The notes under the pieces: model-generated
The model's database searches: none
The model's input: only the letters and a program-made list of their open reading frames with translations
What the model was told of the DNA's origin: nothing
Origin: Salinicoccus sp. YB14-2
GTDB lineage: Bacteria; Bacillota; Bacilli; Staphylococcales; Salinicoccaceae
Length of the DNA stretch: 64,000 nt
Assembly (NCBI RefSeq): GCF_001265075.1
Contig: NZ_LFKO01000002.1
Span: forward strand, 422,719-486,718
Direction: 5' to 3'
Position numbers and translations under genes: made by a program
Shown: piece after piece, positions 16,838-25,455 of the stretch
Numbering within the stretch: the first letter of the stretch is position 1
Layout of the letters: the number at the start of each line of letters is the position of its first letter

Positions 16838-18010
16838 TTAATTTAACTCGCTCAGCAAGCTTTTACCTTTTGATTCATACTGAACATTGAAGTTTTCTGC
16901 AATTGTTGCGGCAAGATCGCTGAAAGTATCACTGTTTCGCAGCGGACCATAGTTCAAGTCCCTTTTTGAAGTCATGAGTAAAGGTACGTATTCCCTTGTG
17001 TGGTCTGTCCCTGTATGTGTAGGATCATTGCCGTGATCTGCTGTGATAATGAGCAGATCGTCATTCTGCAGTTTAGCAGTAATTTCCGGAAGGCGTTCAT
17101 CGAATTCCTTTAAAGCATTTGAATATCCTGCCGGATCTCTTCTATGACCATAAAGGGCATCAAAATCAACCAGATTTAAAAATGACATGCCTTCAAAATC
17201 ACGATCCATGACTTCAAGCAGCTTATCGACCCCGTCGTCGTTGTTTTTCGTTCTGACAGAATCTGTAATGCCTGAACCTGTGAAGATGTCATTAATTTTA
17301 CCGATACCGATAACATCCTTGCCATTCTCTTCCAAAGCGTTCAGCACTGTTTTACCAAATGGTTCCAATGCATAATCATGCCTGTTTTCTGTACGTGTGA
17401 AATCCATTTTGTTCGTTCCGACAAATGGTCTTGCAATGACTCTGCCGACCAGAAACTCAGGATCTTTAGTCATCTCCCTAACTTTTTCACATATATCATA
17501 TAGTTCTTCAAGGGGAATCACTTCTTCATGTGCAGCGATTTGAAGCACCGGATCATTTGATGTGTAAACGATCAGATCGCCAGTTTCCAATTGATGTTCG
17601 CCATAGTCTTTAATGATTTCAGTACCGCTTGCAGGAATGTTCCCGACAATCCCACGACCCGTTGCTTCTCTGATTTTATCCAATAATTTTTCAGGGAAAC
17701 CTTCAGGATAGACTTTGAATGGTTTATCGATATGCAGGCCAGCTATTTCCCAATGACCGGTCATAGTATCTTTTCCCTGTGAAAGTTCTGCCATTTTACT
17801 GTGAAATGCCTGAGTCGTTTCCGGACAGCCTACGCCTGGCAGTTTATCAATACAGCCAAGACCGAGTTTTTCCAGGTTACCCAGAGTTACAGGAGAATCT
17901 TCCAATAAGTGTCTCAATGTATGGGTGCCTTCATCTCCAAATTCTTTTGCATCATGCTGTGCGCCGATGCCGACTGAATCCAATACTATTAAATGTATTC
18001 TCTTAAACAT
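16838..18010 (-). CDS. deoB: Phosphopentomutase
   Basis: Interconverts (deoxy)ribose 1-phosphate and 5-phosphate in nucleoside salvage. The 390-residue protein belongs to the alkaline-phosphatase superfamily; metal ligands are visible in DSVGIGA near the N-terminus, [17 protein letters not shown] and the conserved Thr-containing KDTMTGHWE. Length is usual. It follows xerD by 6 nt in the fur-xerD-deoB unit. No purine nucleoside phosphorylase gene is next to it in this window. Confidence 0.95.
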   Translation of the reverse strand: MFKRIHLIVLDSVGIGAQHDAKEFGDEGTHTLRHLLEDSPVTLGNLEKLGLGCIDKLPGVGCPETTQAFHSKMAELSQGKDTMTGHWEIAGLHIDKPFKVYPEGFPEKLLDKIREATGRGIVGNIPASGTEIIKDYGEHQLETGDLIVYTSNDPVLQIAAHEEVIPLEELYDICEKVREMTKDPEFLVGRVIARPFVGTNKMDFTRTENRHDYALEPFGKTVLNALEENGKDVIGIGKINDIFTGSGITDSVRTKNNDDGVDKLLEVMDRDFEGMSFLNLVDFDALYGHRRDPAGYSNALKEFDERLPEITAKLQNDDLLIITADHGNDPTHTGTDHTREYVPLLMTSKRDLNYGPLRNSDTFSDLAATIAENFNVQYESKGKSLLSELN

Positions 18011-18016
18011 ATAATC

Positions 18017-18904
18017 CTACTTTCTTGGGTGAAATTGTTTATACATTTCACGAATTTTAGTGGTTGATATTTGTGTATATATTTGAGTTGTGCTGATATC
18101 AGAGTGACCCAGCATTTCCTGAACCGCTCTCAAATCTGCACCGTTTTCAATCAAATGCGTGGCGAAAGAGTGCCTGAAAGTATGTGGCGTAATATTCTTC
18201 CTGATGCCGCTCAACAGTTCATATTTTTTTATTGTTTTCCATAACCCCTGACGAGTAAAACCCCGGCCTCTGTTTGTAATGAAGAGGTCTTCGTTATCAT
18301 CCGATTTAAGCAGTTGAGGTCTGACTTCAATAATATAATGGTTCAGTTTTTTTGCAACGAAATCGGTAATGGGAACAATCCTTTCCTTGCTGCCCTTCCC
18401 GCTTACCCGGATAAAACCCATTTCAGTGTTCACATCCGCTTTTTTAATGCTGATCAATTCACTCACACGGATTCCGGAAGCATATAAGACTTCCATCAGG
18501 GTGCTGTCTCTGATTCCGGCAAGTGAATTGTCCGGTGTCCCTAGTAAAATTTCCATTTCTTCAATCGTCAAATACTCAGGTAGTTTCTTTTCTCCCCTGA
18601 CAGCTGTCAGCTTAATCGCAGGGTTCATATCAATGATATTTTGATTGAGTAAAAACTGATGAAAATTTCTTAATGTGGATTGGGTTCTTGAAATAGTTTT
18701 TGGGCTAAGACTCTTTTCTGTAAGGAATTTAATGAACTGAATCAATACTTCAGTGTCTACTTTGTCGATAGAACGGATCTCATTGTCTGCCAAATAAGTT
18801 GAATAGTGTTTCAAATCCTGTCTGTACGAATTGAGTGAAGCTGTGCTCAGCCCTTTTTCAATTTTCAGGAAGGTGATATATTCGTCTACATATACATCAA
18901 TCAT
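18017..18904 (-). CDS. xerD: Tyrosine recombinase XerD
   Basis: Site-specific recombinase that resolves chromosome dimers at dif. The 295-residue protein has an N-terminal SAM-like DNA-binding domain and a catalytic domain with Arg in GIRVSELI, HTFRHSFATH (His-x-x-Arg), His of GHSDIS and the nucleophile Tyr in TQIYTQ. The ATG at 18904 is chosen: it matches the family N-terminus (MIDVYVDEY) and overlaps the fur stop by 8 nt, giving coupling. Confidence 0.95.
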   Translation of the reverse strand: MIDVYVDEYITFLKIEKGLSTASLNSYRQDLKHYSTYLADNEIRSIDKVDTEVLIQFIKFLTEKSLSPKTISRTQSTLRNFHQFLLNQNIIDMNPAIKLTAVRGEKKLPEYLTIEEMEILLGTPDNSLAGIRDSTLMEVLYASGIRVSELISIKKADVNTEMGFIRVSGKGSKERIVPITDFVAKKLNHYIIEVRPQLLKSDDNEDLFITNRGRGFTRQGLWKTIKKYELLSGIRKNITPHTFRHSFATHLIENGADLRAVQEMLGHSDISTTQIYTQISTTKIREMYKQFHPRK

Positions 18905-19358
18905 TGTCCTTGTTCTCCGAATTTGATGTGCACGTTCTACAAATGCCATGAAAGGTTAAACGGTGATCAGTGACTTTAAACTGAAACTCATTTTCAACCC
19001 TTTTTTCCACTTCACCAAGCAGATCTTCTTCAATTTCTTCAACAGAACCGCAGTTGATACAGACGAGATGATGATGAAAATGTTCAGCCCCTTCTTTACG
19101 GAGATCATATCTTGAAACACCATCTCCAAAGTTTATCTTATCTAATATTTTCAATTCATTAAGCAGTTCTAATGTACGATATACAGTAGCGAGCCCGATT
19201 TCAGGATATTTATCTTTAACTTTCATGAAAACATCTTCTGCGCTTAAATGATCACTTTCATTTTCCAGTAATACCCGCAGTGTCACTTCACGTTGTGGTG
19301 TCAATTTATATCGCGCATCATGAAGGGCTTCTTTTATATGCTGTATTCTTTTTTCCAC
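18897..19358 (-). CDS. fur: Ferric uptake regulator Fur
   Basis: Fe(II)-responsive repressor of iron acquisition genes. The 153-residue protein has an N-terminal winged helix (LTPQREVTLRVL; GLATVYRTLELL), a His-rich metal site (HFHHH) and two CXXC pairs (CINCG and CRTCT) for structural zinc. The conserved Fur motifs favour Fur over PerR or Zur, but metal specificity is only inferred. A PerR-like box lies upstream. Confidence 0.92.
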   Translation of the reverse strand: MEKRIQHIKEALHDARYKLTPQREVTLRVLLENESDHLSAEDVFMKVKDKYPEIGLATVYRTLELLNELKILDKINFGDGVSRYDLRKEGAEHFHHHLVCINCGSVEEIEEDLLGEVEKRVENEFQFKVTDHRLTFHGICRTCTSNSENKDND

Positions 19359-19391
19359 GACGCCACCTACTTTAATCTATTATCAATACAT

Positions 19392-19397
19392 ATTATA
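19392..19397 (-). promoter_or_regulatory. -10 element of the fur promoter
   Basis: A perfect TATAAT on the minus strand about 34 nt upstream of the fur start. The -35 region is weak (TTTTAA-like). The PerR-like operator at 19426-19440 lies just upstream of that position. Confidence 0.5.
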
Positions 19398-19425
19398 CAA
19401 AACTTTTATAAAGATTAAAAGTTAT

Positions 19426-19440
19426 TAATAATAATTATAA
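19426..19440 (-). promoter_or_regulatory. PerR-like operator upstream of fur
   Basis: Minus-strand sequence TTATAATTATTATTA matches the PerR box TTATAATnATTATAA at 13 of 14 defined positions. PerR is known to control fur in Staphylococcus aureus, so the site makes biological sense. The region is AT-rich, so a chance match cannot be ruled out. Confidence 0.6.
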
Positions 19441-19463
19441 ATAAATGTCTTTCTAATTGAGAA

Positions 19464-20012
19464 TTATAAATTTAATAATATATATTGTACAGCAATTATG
19501 GTTTTAGCATCACGAAAATACCCACTTTCAAGTTTTTCTTTTAATGAATTGACAGGGATTTTGACAATGTCCAGAAATTCATCGTTTTCAAGCGCCTGAT
19601 CTTCAAACTTGATATCTTCTGCGATGTACAAGTGTATCAATTCACTGGCAAAGCCTGGAGCGGTGTAAAATTCATAAAGTTTCCTGATATCTGTACTGAC
19701 TGCACCAATTTCTTCTTTTAATTCTTTCTTCGCGGTATCGTCAGGTGCTTCATGCTTTTCAACCTTGCCGGCCGGAATTTCTAAAATTACTTCTTCTGTC
19801 GGTGTTCTATATTGTCTGACAAAATATAAATGTTCTTCATGTATGGCAATGATTGCTACTGCACCATTATGGTGGACGACCTCTCTTTTAGAAGTGCTCC
19901 CATTTGGAAGTAATACATCATCATGAGTGACTTTTATTATTTTACCATTAAATATTTCTGTTGAGCTGGTCACTTTCTCTCTCAAGTGATCAAATGATTC
20001 ATCATTAGTCAT
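19464..20012 (-). CDS. nudF: ADP-ribose pyrophosphatase (Nudix family)
   Basis: Hydrolyses ADP-ribose to AMP and ribose 5-phosphate. The 182-residue protein has the upstream substrate motif (YRTPTEEVILEIPAGK) and a Nudix box with GKVEKHE...KKELKEEIG, where the usual Arg is Lys. Length fits NudF/YqkG. It is a single-gene unit upstream of fur on the same strand; 105 nt separates them. Confidence 0.9.
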   Translation of the reverse strand: MTNDESFDHLREKVTSSTEIFNGKIIKVTHDDVLLPNGSTSKREVVHHNGAVAIIAIHEEHLYFVRQYRTPTEEVILEIPAGKVEKHEAPDDTAKKELKEEIGAVSTDIRKLYEFYTAPGFASELIHLYIAEDIKFEDQALENDEFLDIVKIPVNSLKEKLESGYFRDAKTIIAVQYILLNL

Positions 20013-20125
20013 ATGTATGCTCCTAAACCGTTTAATTTTTCCTTAACTATACCATTAAATATATCGCTTTAAAAAGACACTAAAAATAAAATATGATGAA
20101 ACTATTCAATTTTTTATTGAACTAT

Positions 20126-20134
20126 TGATATAAT
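20126..20134 (+). promoter_or_regulatory. Extended -10 promoter for the aldo/keto reductase pair
   Basis: TG, one base, then TATAAT (20126-20134), about 35 nt upstream of the start at 20169. No clear -35 is present. Confidence 0.45.
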
Positions 20135-20168
20135 TATCATATTGAATCATATGGAGGAGTCTTTTAAG

Positions 20169-21080
20169 ATGAGAATTATTCAATCCAATAATAATCTGGA
20201 GCTTTCCCAAGTCTCTCTGGGATGTATGAATCTACCCCTGGAAGATGAGATTAAAACAGAGGAAATTTTAGAATTTGCCCTGTCACAGAATATTAACTAT
20301 TTTGATACTGCTGATTTATACCAGTTTGGCAAAAATGAGGAAGTTGTAGGAAAACTCCTCAGTAAGTATCGCAGCCGCAACAATTTTACCATAGGTACAA
20401 AAGTCGGCAATGAATTTGATATACAGCTGCAGCAAAAAATCGGCTGGAATCCGACAGGAAGATATATTAAAGAACAGGTCAAGAATTCCCTTTACAGACT
20501 GAATGTGGACAGTATAGATCTTTATCAGCTGCACGGAGGTACAATCGAAGATGATAAAGATGAGACGATATCTGCATTCGAAGATTTAAAGGCAGAGGGA
20601 ATCATCAAAAGTTACGGACTTTCTTCGATTCGTCCGAATGTTATTGATTATTATATTAAAAATAGTAATCTCGATACGTTGATGATGCAGTTTAATCCAA
20701 TAGATAACAGACCGCTTGAGCTGATGGATTTACTACAGGATGTTGTGATAATGGCAAGAGGACCTTTGATGAAAGGGATATTTACACAACAATTTGCGAA
20801 TGTGTTGCAACAAAAATTTCCAGGTGGTATGTTTGGTTATTCATCTAAAGATTTAACTGCAATTTTAAGTGAATTAATGGAAGTCACAGGTGATTTGAGC
20901 GCATTGTCCTACCGATACATTCTTGATTATTCTGATATTATAGTGAGCGGAGCCAGTACTTTACAGCAGCTGCAGAATAATTTGGACAGTTATAATAAAG
21001 CACTAGAAATGAACAGTACAGACTTCACCGGGATACTTCAAAATTTTAAAAAGTTAAGATATGAGGACCATAGAATATGA
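20169..21080 (+). CDS. Aldo/keto reductase family oxidoreductase
   Basis: NADPH-dependent reductase of the AKR superfamily, 303 residues. Catalytic residues are visible: Asp and Tyr in FDTADLYQFG, Lys in GTKVG and His in LYQLHGG. The C-terminal NADPH-binding loop (VSGASTLQQLQNNL) is also present. The physiological substrate is unknown. ATG 20169 is chosen because GGAGGAG lies 9 nt upstream. It overlaps the next gene by 4 nt, so the two are coupled. Confidence 0.88.
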   Translation: MRIIQSNNNLELSQVSLGCMNLPLEDEIKTEEILEFALSQNINYFDTADLYQFGKNEEVVGKLLSKYRSRNNFTIGTKVGNEFDIQLQQKIGWNPTGRYIKEQVKNSLYRLNVDSIDLYQLHGGTIEDDKDETISAFEDLKAEGIIKSYGLSSIRPNVIDYYIKNSNLDTLMMQFNPIDNRPLELMDLLQDVVIMARGPLMKGIFTQQFANVLQQKFPGGMFGYSSKDLTAILSELMEVTGDLSALSYRYILDYSDIIVSGASTLQQLQNNLDSYNKALEMNSTDFTGILQNFKKLRYEDHRI

Positions 21081-22030
21081 AAAATATAGGAATATGGATT
21101 TGGACAGGCGTCCTTTCAATCATCACTATCGTAGTTTCACTCGGTTATTATGCCTCAACTCAGACATTGTTTTTTAAACTGAGGGATGTGGAAGTCATAA
21201 AACGCAGAGAAACGAGAGCAAAAAGAATTAATCTGGATGAATTTAAAAAGTTGCCGCAGGACGACAAACTGATTCCTTCAAGATTTAATTACAGTATAAA
21301 TGCGATATTCGTATATCCGAATGATACAAATAAATGGGTAGTACTCTGTCATGGGGTCACAGAAAATAAAGTCAGCTCCATTAAATATTTAAATATGTTT
21401 GTAGAGATGGGTTTTAATTGTGTTATCTATGATGCCAGAAGACATGGCAACACCGGCGGTATCCACTCCACCTATGGATTTTACGAGAAGTATGATTTGG
21501 AAACGGTCGTCGATTATCTTCACGAACACTATGGTGAAGATATCGAGTTCGGTATTCACGGGGAATCCATGGGGGCAGCGACTGTGCTGCTTTATGCGGG
21601 AGAACTTTCCAACAAAGCTAAATTTTATATTTCAGACGCTTCGTTTTCAAAGTTTGCAGATCAGCTGACATTCATTTTTGGACAATACTCCAGAATAGCA
21701 TCTCCATTAGTATTACTTGTTACTAATCTGTTCTTCAGATTCAGAAGTAAATTTTCTTTATATAAAGTTTCACCGATAAGAGTGGTTGATAAGATTAAAC
21801 AGCCGATACTTTTTATCCATTCTAAAAATGACAGATTCATACCTTATCAGCAGACCGTAGAGCTTTATAATAAAAAAGAGGGTCCCAAGCTTGCCTGGTA
21901 CCCTACACGCGGCGGCCACGTTGAAAGTTTCAACCGCAACCAGCAGGCTTATACAGAAAAAGTCACTTATTTCCTCGAGAACGATGTGGGATGGGAAGTT
22001 GAAAAAAATCGTGAGCAAGATAAACATTAG
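21077..22030 (+). CDS. Membrane-anchored alpha/beta hydrolase
   Basis: The 317-residue protein has an N-terminal signal-anchor helix (about residues 7-25) and an alpha/beta hydrolase domain with oxyanion HG (CHGVTENK), nucleophile elbow GESMG, acid Asp in HSKNDRF and catalytic His in GGHVE. It resembles the BAAT/YqkD-type hydrolases next to Nudix and rnz genes in Firmicutes. Substrate unknown; the anchor suggests an envelope-facing role. Its last 68 nt overlap the convergent rnz gene. Confidence 0.85.
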   Translation: MKNIGIWIWTGVLSIITIVVSLGYYASTQTLFFKLRDVEVIKRRETRAKRINLDEFKKLPQDDKLIPSRFNYSINAIFVYPNDTNKWVVLCHGVTENKVSSIKYLNMFVEMGFNCVIYDARRHGNTGGIHSTYGFYEKYDLETVVDYLHEHYGEDIEFGIHGESMGAATVLLYAGELSNKAKFYISDASFSKFADQLTFIFGQYSRIASPLVLLVTNLFFRFRSKFSLYKVSPIRVVDKIKQPILFIHSKNDRFIPYQQTVELYNKKEGPKLAWYPTRGGHVESFNRNQQAYTEKVTYFLENDVGWEVEKNREQDKH

Positions 22031-22898
22031 AAGGCAGCTTCTTCTCAATATCTGCAAGAAAAACTTCTTCATAACGGTTGCTTAAATGAGAAAGCAGCAG
22101 ATGGTTGTAACGGGTATCTCTAAAATTATTCAGCACATCAGATATTTCTGAATGGAAATACTGGTGTGCTTTTTCATTTTCATTATCCAGGTAGGTGGCT
22201 TCATGGACAATCAGATCGCTGTTATCAACAAGGGATAAATATTCACTGTCTGGAACAATGCGGGTATCACCGTGTACCGATATTTTCCTGCCTTTGATGT
22301 CCGGACCCATGAAGTCCGCCGTATTATAAGATATGCCTTCATATTCAAATACGGATGAATTTTTAATATCTGCATAAATCGGACCGGGCTTAATACCTAT
22401 CTCTTGAAGTTTATTCGTATTTAAAGCGCCTTTTTTATCTTCTTCCGTGAATACATAGAGGTAACTGTCAATCGTATGCTCCAATAAGTATACGCTGATA
22501 TTAAAGCTTTCAACTTTTATTTGAGAGTTATGCTCCACTTCAATGATATTCAGAGGATAGTTCAACCTGGAGCCGCTGATTTCAAATGTAACAGTCAGCC
22601 ATTCTTTCAATCCTTTTGGTCCATATATTGTAAGTGGAAGATTTTCACCACCCTGATGTGCTCTTGAAGATAAAAATCCCGGCAGCCCATAAATATGGTC
22701 TCCGTGTAAATGAGTGATAAAAATATTCTTAACTTTTGAAGGTTTTATATTAGTATGTAAAATTTGATGCTGAAGCGCTTCACCGGCATCTATCAGTATA
22801 TATTGATTGATTTCATCTATAACATCCAATATATAACTTTGTGTGTTGCTTTTTTTTGATGGCAGCCCGGCACCTGACCCGAGGACTGTAAACTGCAT
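21963..22898 (-). CDS. rnz: Ribonuclease Z
   Basis: Zinc endoribonuclease that trims the 3' trailer of tRNA precursors lacking encoded CCA. The 311-residue metallo-beta-lactamase protein has THLHGDHIYGLPG, the later HGDTR and the final HLS motif, and is of the short RNase Z (ElaC) length. Its 3' end overlaps the convergent hydrolase gene by 68 nt, covering about its last 22 codons. Start: ATG at 22898. Confidence 0.95.
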   Translation of the reverse strand: MQFTVLGSGAGLPSKKSNTQSYILDVIDEINQYILIDAGEALQHQILHTNIKPSKVKNIFITHLHGDHIYGLPGFLSSRAHQGGENLPLTIYGPKGLKEWLTVTFEISGSRLNYPLNIIEVEHNSQIKVESFNISVYLLEHTIDSYLYVFTEEDKKGALNTNKLQEIGIKPGPIYADIKNSSVFEYEGISYNTADFMGPDIKGRKISVHGDTRIVPDSEYLSLVDNSDLIVHEATYLDNENEKAHQYFHSEISDVLNNFRDTRYNHLLLSHLSNRYEEVFLADIEKKLPSNVYLAHDFFQLPIPHRSRGNK

Positions 22899-22991
22899 AA
22901 AATCACCTTTTTATATTGATTGCTCAATTATATCATAATTATTGTGTTTTTAAGGTGACAGTGAAATAATAATTATAAAAGTAAAAGAACT

Positions 22992-23855
22992 ATGAAGGTG
23001 GCATCAGCCAGTATGGAAACGGTAAATTTCATTGAAAAATTTATAATATATATAGAAGATCATTTAAGAGAGCAGATAGACTATAGTGAAGCGCTTTACG
23101 ATCTCGGTGTAGAACCAAAATCCTTTATAACTATTTTCACTTCCTTAGTCGGTATGACTCCTTATGAATATCAGCAAAAACGAAGAATGACTGAGATCGC
23201 CTTTGAGCTTTACGAAGGTCACCGCAGACTGATAGATATTGCCAAATATTATGGTTATAGAAATGTAGATGAGTTTAAAGATTTATACAGACGGACGATG
23301 GGGATCTCTCCTTATGACACAGAAAGACAAATCAGGCAGTTAGATTTATTGGAAAGAATCACTTTTGAAATTGTACCTGTCGATTCACCTAAATACCCAA
23401 CAAGAACTGTATATATGGACAGTTTTAGAATTGTAGGCATCACACAATATTTTTCAATCAATGATTACAGCAGGGAGAAAAAAATCGCAGAGTTAAAAAA
23501 ACTGGAAAAAGACGGCGTCTTAGATGAGTTGTTGAATTACAACACCGGCCAGGTGAAAGGGATCATTTTACACGAAAGAGTCATCAGAGATGAGATGGAG
23601 CTCATGATCGGTGTCAGTTCATTAGATGCGACGCCGTTCAATGAAACATATACTGAATCGAGTGATTTCACAATTTTTGAAGGTATGGGCAGAGCCGATG
23701 AATTAATAGAAGATATATATCAGTATATCTTCAGAAGATGGCGATTTAAAATGAATAGAGACTTGAATTGCAACTTCTCAATAGAAGTGATTAAAAGTCC
23801 TTTTAATGTGGATTACTCCGAATCCAAAATACAAGTATGGCAGTCACTCGAATAG
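22992..23855 (+). CDS. AraC-family regulator with effector-binding domain
   Basis: Probable transcription regulator of 287 residues. The N-terminal third is an AraC/XylS helix-turn-helix pair (MTPYEYQQKRRM; GYRNVDEFKDLYRRTMGISPYD). The rest (about 130-287) looks like a GyrI/AraE-type effector-binding domain. The HTH is N-terminal, as in Rob/SoxS-plus-GyrI fusions. Divergent from rnz, 93 nt away. The first ATG has no strong ribosome site; Met8 at 23013 is an alternative behind AGGTGG. Ligand and targets unknown. Confidence 0.82.
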   Translation: MKVASASMETVNFIEKFIIYIEDHLREQIDYSEALYDLGVEPKSFITIFTSLVGMTPYEYQQKRRMTEIAFELYEGHRRLIDIAKYYGYRNVDEFKDLYRRTMGISPYDTERQIRQLDLLERITFEIVPVDSPKYPTRTVYMDSFRIVGITQYFSINDYSREKKIAELKKLEKDGVLDELLNYNTGQVKGIILHERVIRDEMELMIGVSSLDATPFNETYTESSDFTIFEGMGRADELIEDIYQYIFRRWRFKMNRDLNCNFSIEVIKSPFNVDYSESKIQVWQSLE

Positions 23856-23861
23856 ATGATT

Positions 23862-23910
23862 AAACCCCGTTATAAATGCTGAAATACAACATTTATAACG
23901 GGGTTTTCAT
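23862..23910. terminator. Bidirectional terminator, 17-bp perfect stem
   Basis: Arms 23862-23878 and 23890-23906 (AAACCCCGTTATAAATG and its complement), 11-nt loop, with T tracts on both sides. It separates the AraC-type gene from the convergent lipoprotein gene. Confidence 0.92.
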
Positions 23911-23914
23911 TTTA

Positions 23915-25405
23915 TCAATCGAGCTGCAAATATAAATGACCATACTTATCCATCATGTGTTTGGTGTCTTCAATATAAATGATTGTTAACGTATTATGAT
24001 ATGAGTTATTCACTTCTGTGGCATCATTAAATGTCACTTCCCCTGATACTGTCAATTGATTCGTGTCATTGGCCAGTTCCATAGTATCTACGACAACTTC
24101 ACTGTTATGACCGGCAACATCACCGCTCTCAACATGAGTTTCGATAATCTGCTCATCGCTGATATTGATAGTCATGTAATTGAACTCCTGAATCCTGCCG
24201 TCTATTACCATGGTCCATTCACCCATGTAATCATCTTTTGATACACTGTAAGTATCGAACCTGCTGCTGAAGTCGGAAATCGTAAAGAGCTCTCGTTCTT
24301 TATTTACCCCAGCCTCCGTCTCAAATTCACCGTCTATGCCAACCATTTCCATCCAGTTATAGTCAGAGTTATATTCATAAAGCGATGTCGCATTTAATGT
24401 CAGCCAGCGTGCAGAAAATACTGGATCATTGTAGACGACTCCAATATCGGACATTCCATCCAGCTGCATTAAATAGGATGGGTGCTGATAACGATGGTTA
24501 CCATGGGTATTCTTGACAAAACCGTCTGCAAACCCGCCGGTCTCTTCAGACATAATTCCAAAATCAATCAAATCCCTTAAATGACCTTCACTTTCTTCCA
24601 ATTCTACTGCAGGCGCATATGAAAAATTATAATCCAGACCTGTTATGACATCATTGACATTGATTTCATAAGTATCCGTTGCCTCATTCTGGAGAAATCT
24701 TCCAAGAGTTGAGACCGTGTTGAACTGTTTAATCGATTCATCATATTTATAAATGAAGCGTGAAGGAGACTGCAGTCCAGTAGCTGCTGTGGCTGTGGAA
24801 GACATCAGATTCTCCATGACGATTTCACTGATACCGTCCCCGTCCATATCTATGACGTCCATAATTCTCGGTGCGGTTCCATCATAAAAATTATATGTAT
24901 ATTCCGCGTAAACTGCATTTGAGTTACTGTCGAAGATAGCAAGTATATAATGACCGAGCTGAACCTCATCCTCATCAACACGAGTGTTGTTCAATATCTG
25001 AACAGTTTCATCATTGCCATCACCGTCAATATCTGTAATCCGTTCATAATAATCTCTATTTTCTTCTGAAGCGATTTCGAAGTTTTCTTCATTGACCATC
25101 TGAGCGATTTTATTCGGTTCCAGATTACTGATCAAAGAGTCATCGTCCTCACTCCCGGTACTTCCATCCGGTCTTTCTTTTTCACCTGTGTTCACCTGTG
25201 AAGTTTCGTCCTCAACCTCCGTTTCATCTTGAACATTATCATTCCCACTTTCCTCATCAATACTCTCTATTTCTGTCTCGTCGGTTTCATTTTGCTCATT
25301 CCCCGATCTGCCGTCATTACCGACTACGACGACTTCATTGTTTACATCATCACTGCCACAGCCTGATAACAGTAGAAATGCGACAAGTATCAATAGATAT
25401 CTCAT
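23915..25405 (-). CDS. Lipoprotein with FG-GAP-like acidic motifs
   Basis: Predicted lipoprotein of 496 residues: a signal peptide ends in the lipobox LLSGC (Cys16), then a long Glu/Asp/Ser-rich linker (about 20-90), then a domain carrying two calcium-type loops DIDGDGNDE (125-133) and DMDGDGISE (186-194) as in FG-GAP/VCBS beta-propeller repeats. The C-terminal half has no motif I recognise. ATG 25405 follows AGGAGGAAAGAT; a start 17 codons upstream has no ribosome site. Last gene of the three-gene envelope locus; function unknown. Confidence 0.8.
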   Translation of the reverse strand: MRYLLILVAFLLLSGCGSDDVNNEVVVVGNDGRSGNEQNETDETEIESIDEESGNDNVQDETEVEDETSQVNTGEKERPDGSTGSEDDDSLISNLEPNKIAQMVNEENFEIASEENRDYYERITDIDGDGNDETVQILNNTRVDEDEVQLGHYILAIFDSNSNAVYAEYTYNFYDGTAPRIMDVIDMDGDGISEIVMENLMSSTATAATGLQSPSRFIYKYDESIKQFNTVSTLGRFLQNEATDTYEINVNDVITGLDYNFSYAPAVELEESEGHLRDLIDFGIMSEETGGFADGFVKNTHGNHRYQHPSYLMQLDGMSDIGVVYNDPVFSARWLTLNATSLYEYNSDYNWMEMVGIDGEFETEAGVNKERELFTISDFSSRFDTYSVSKDDYMGEWTMVIDGRIQEFNYMTINISDEQIIETHVESGDVAGHNSEVVVDTMELANDTNQLTVSGEVTFNDATEVNNSYHNTLTIIYIEDTKHMMDKYGHLYLQLD

Positions 25406-25455
25406 ATCTTTCCTCCTATAAAATAACACCGGAGTAAAAACTCCGGTGCCAATCA

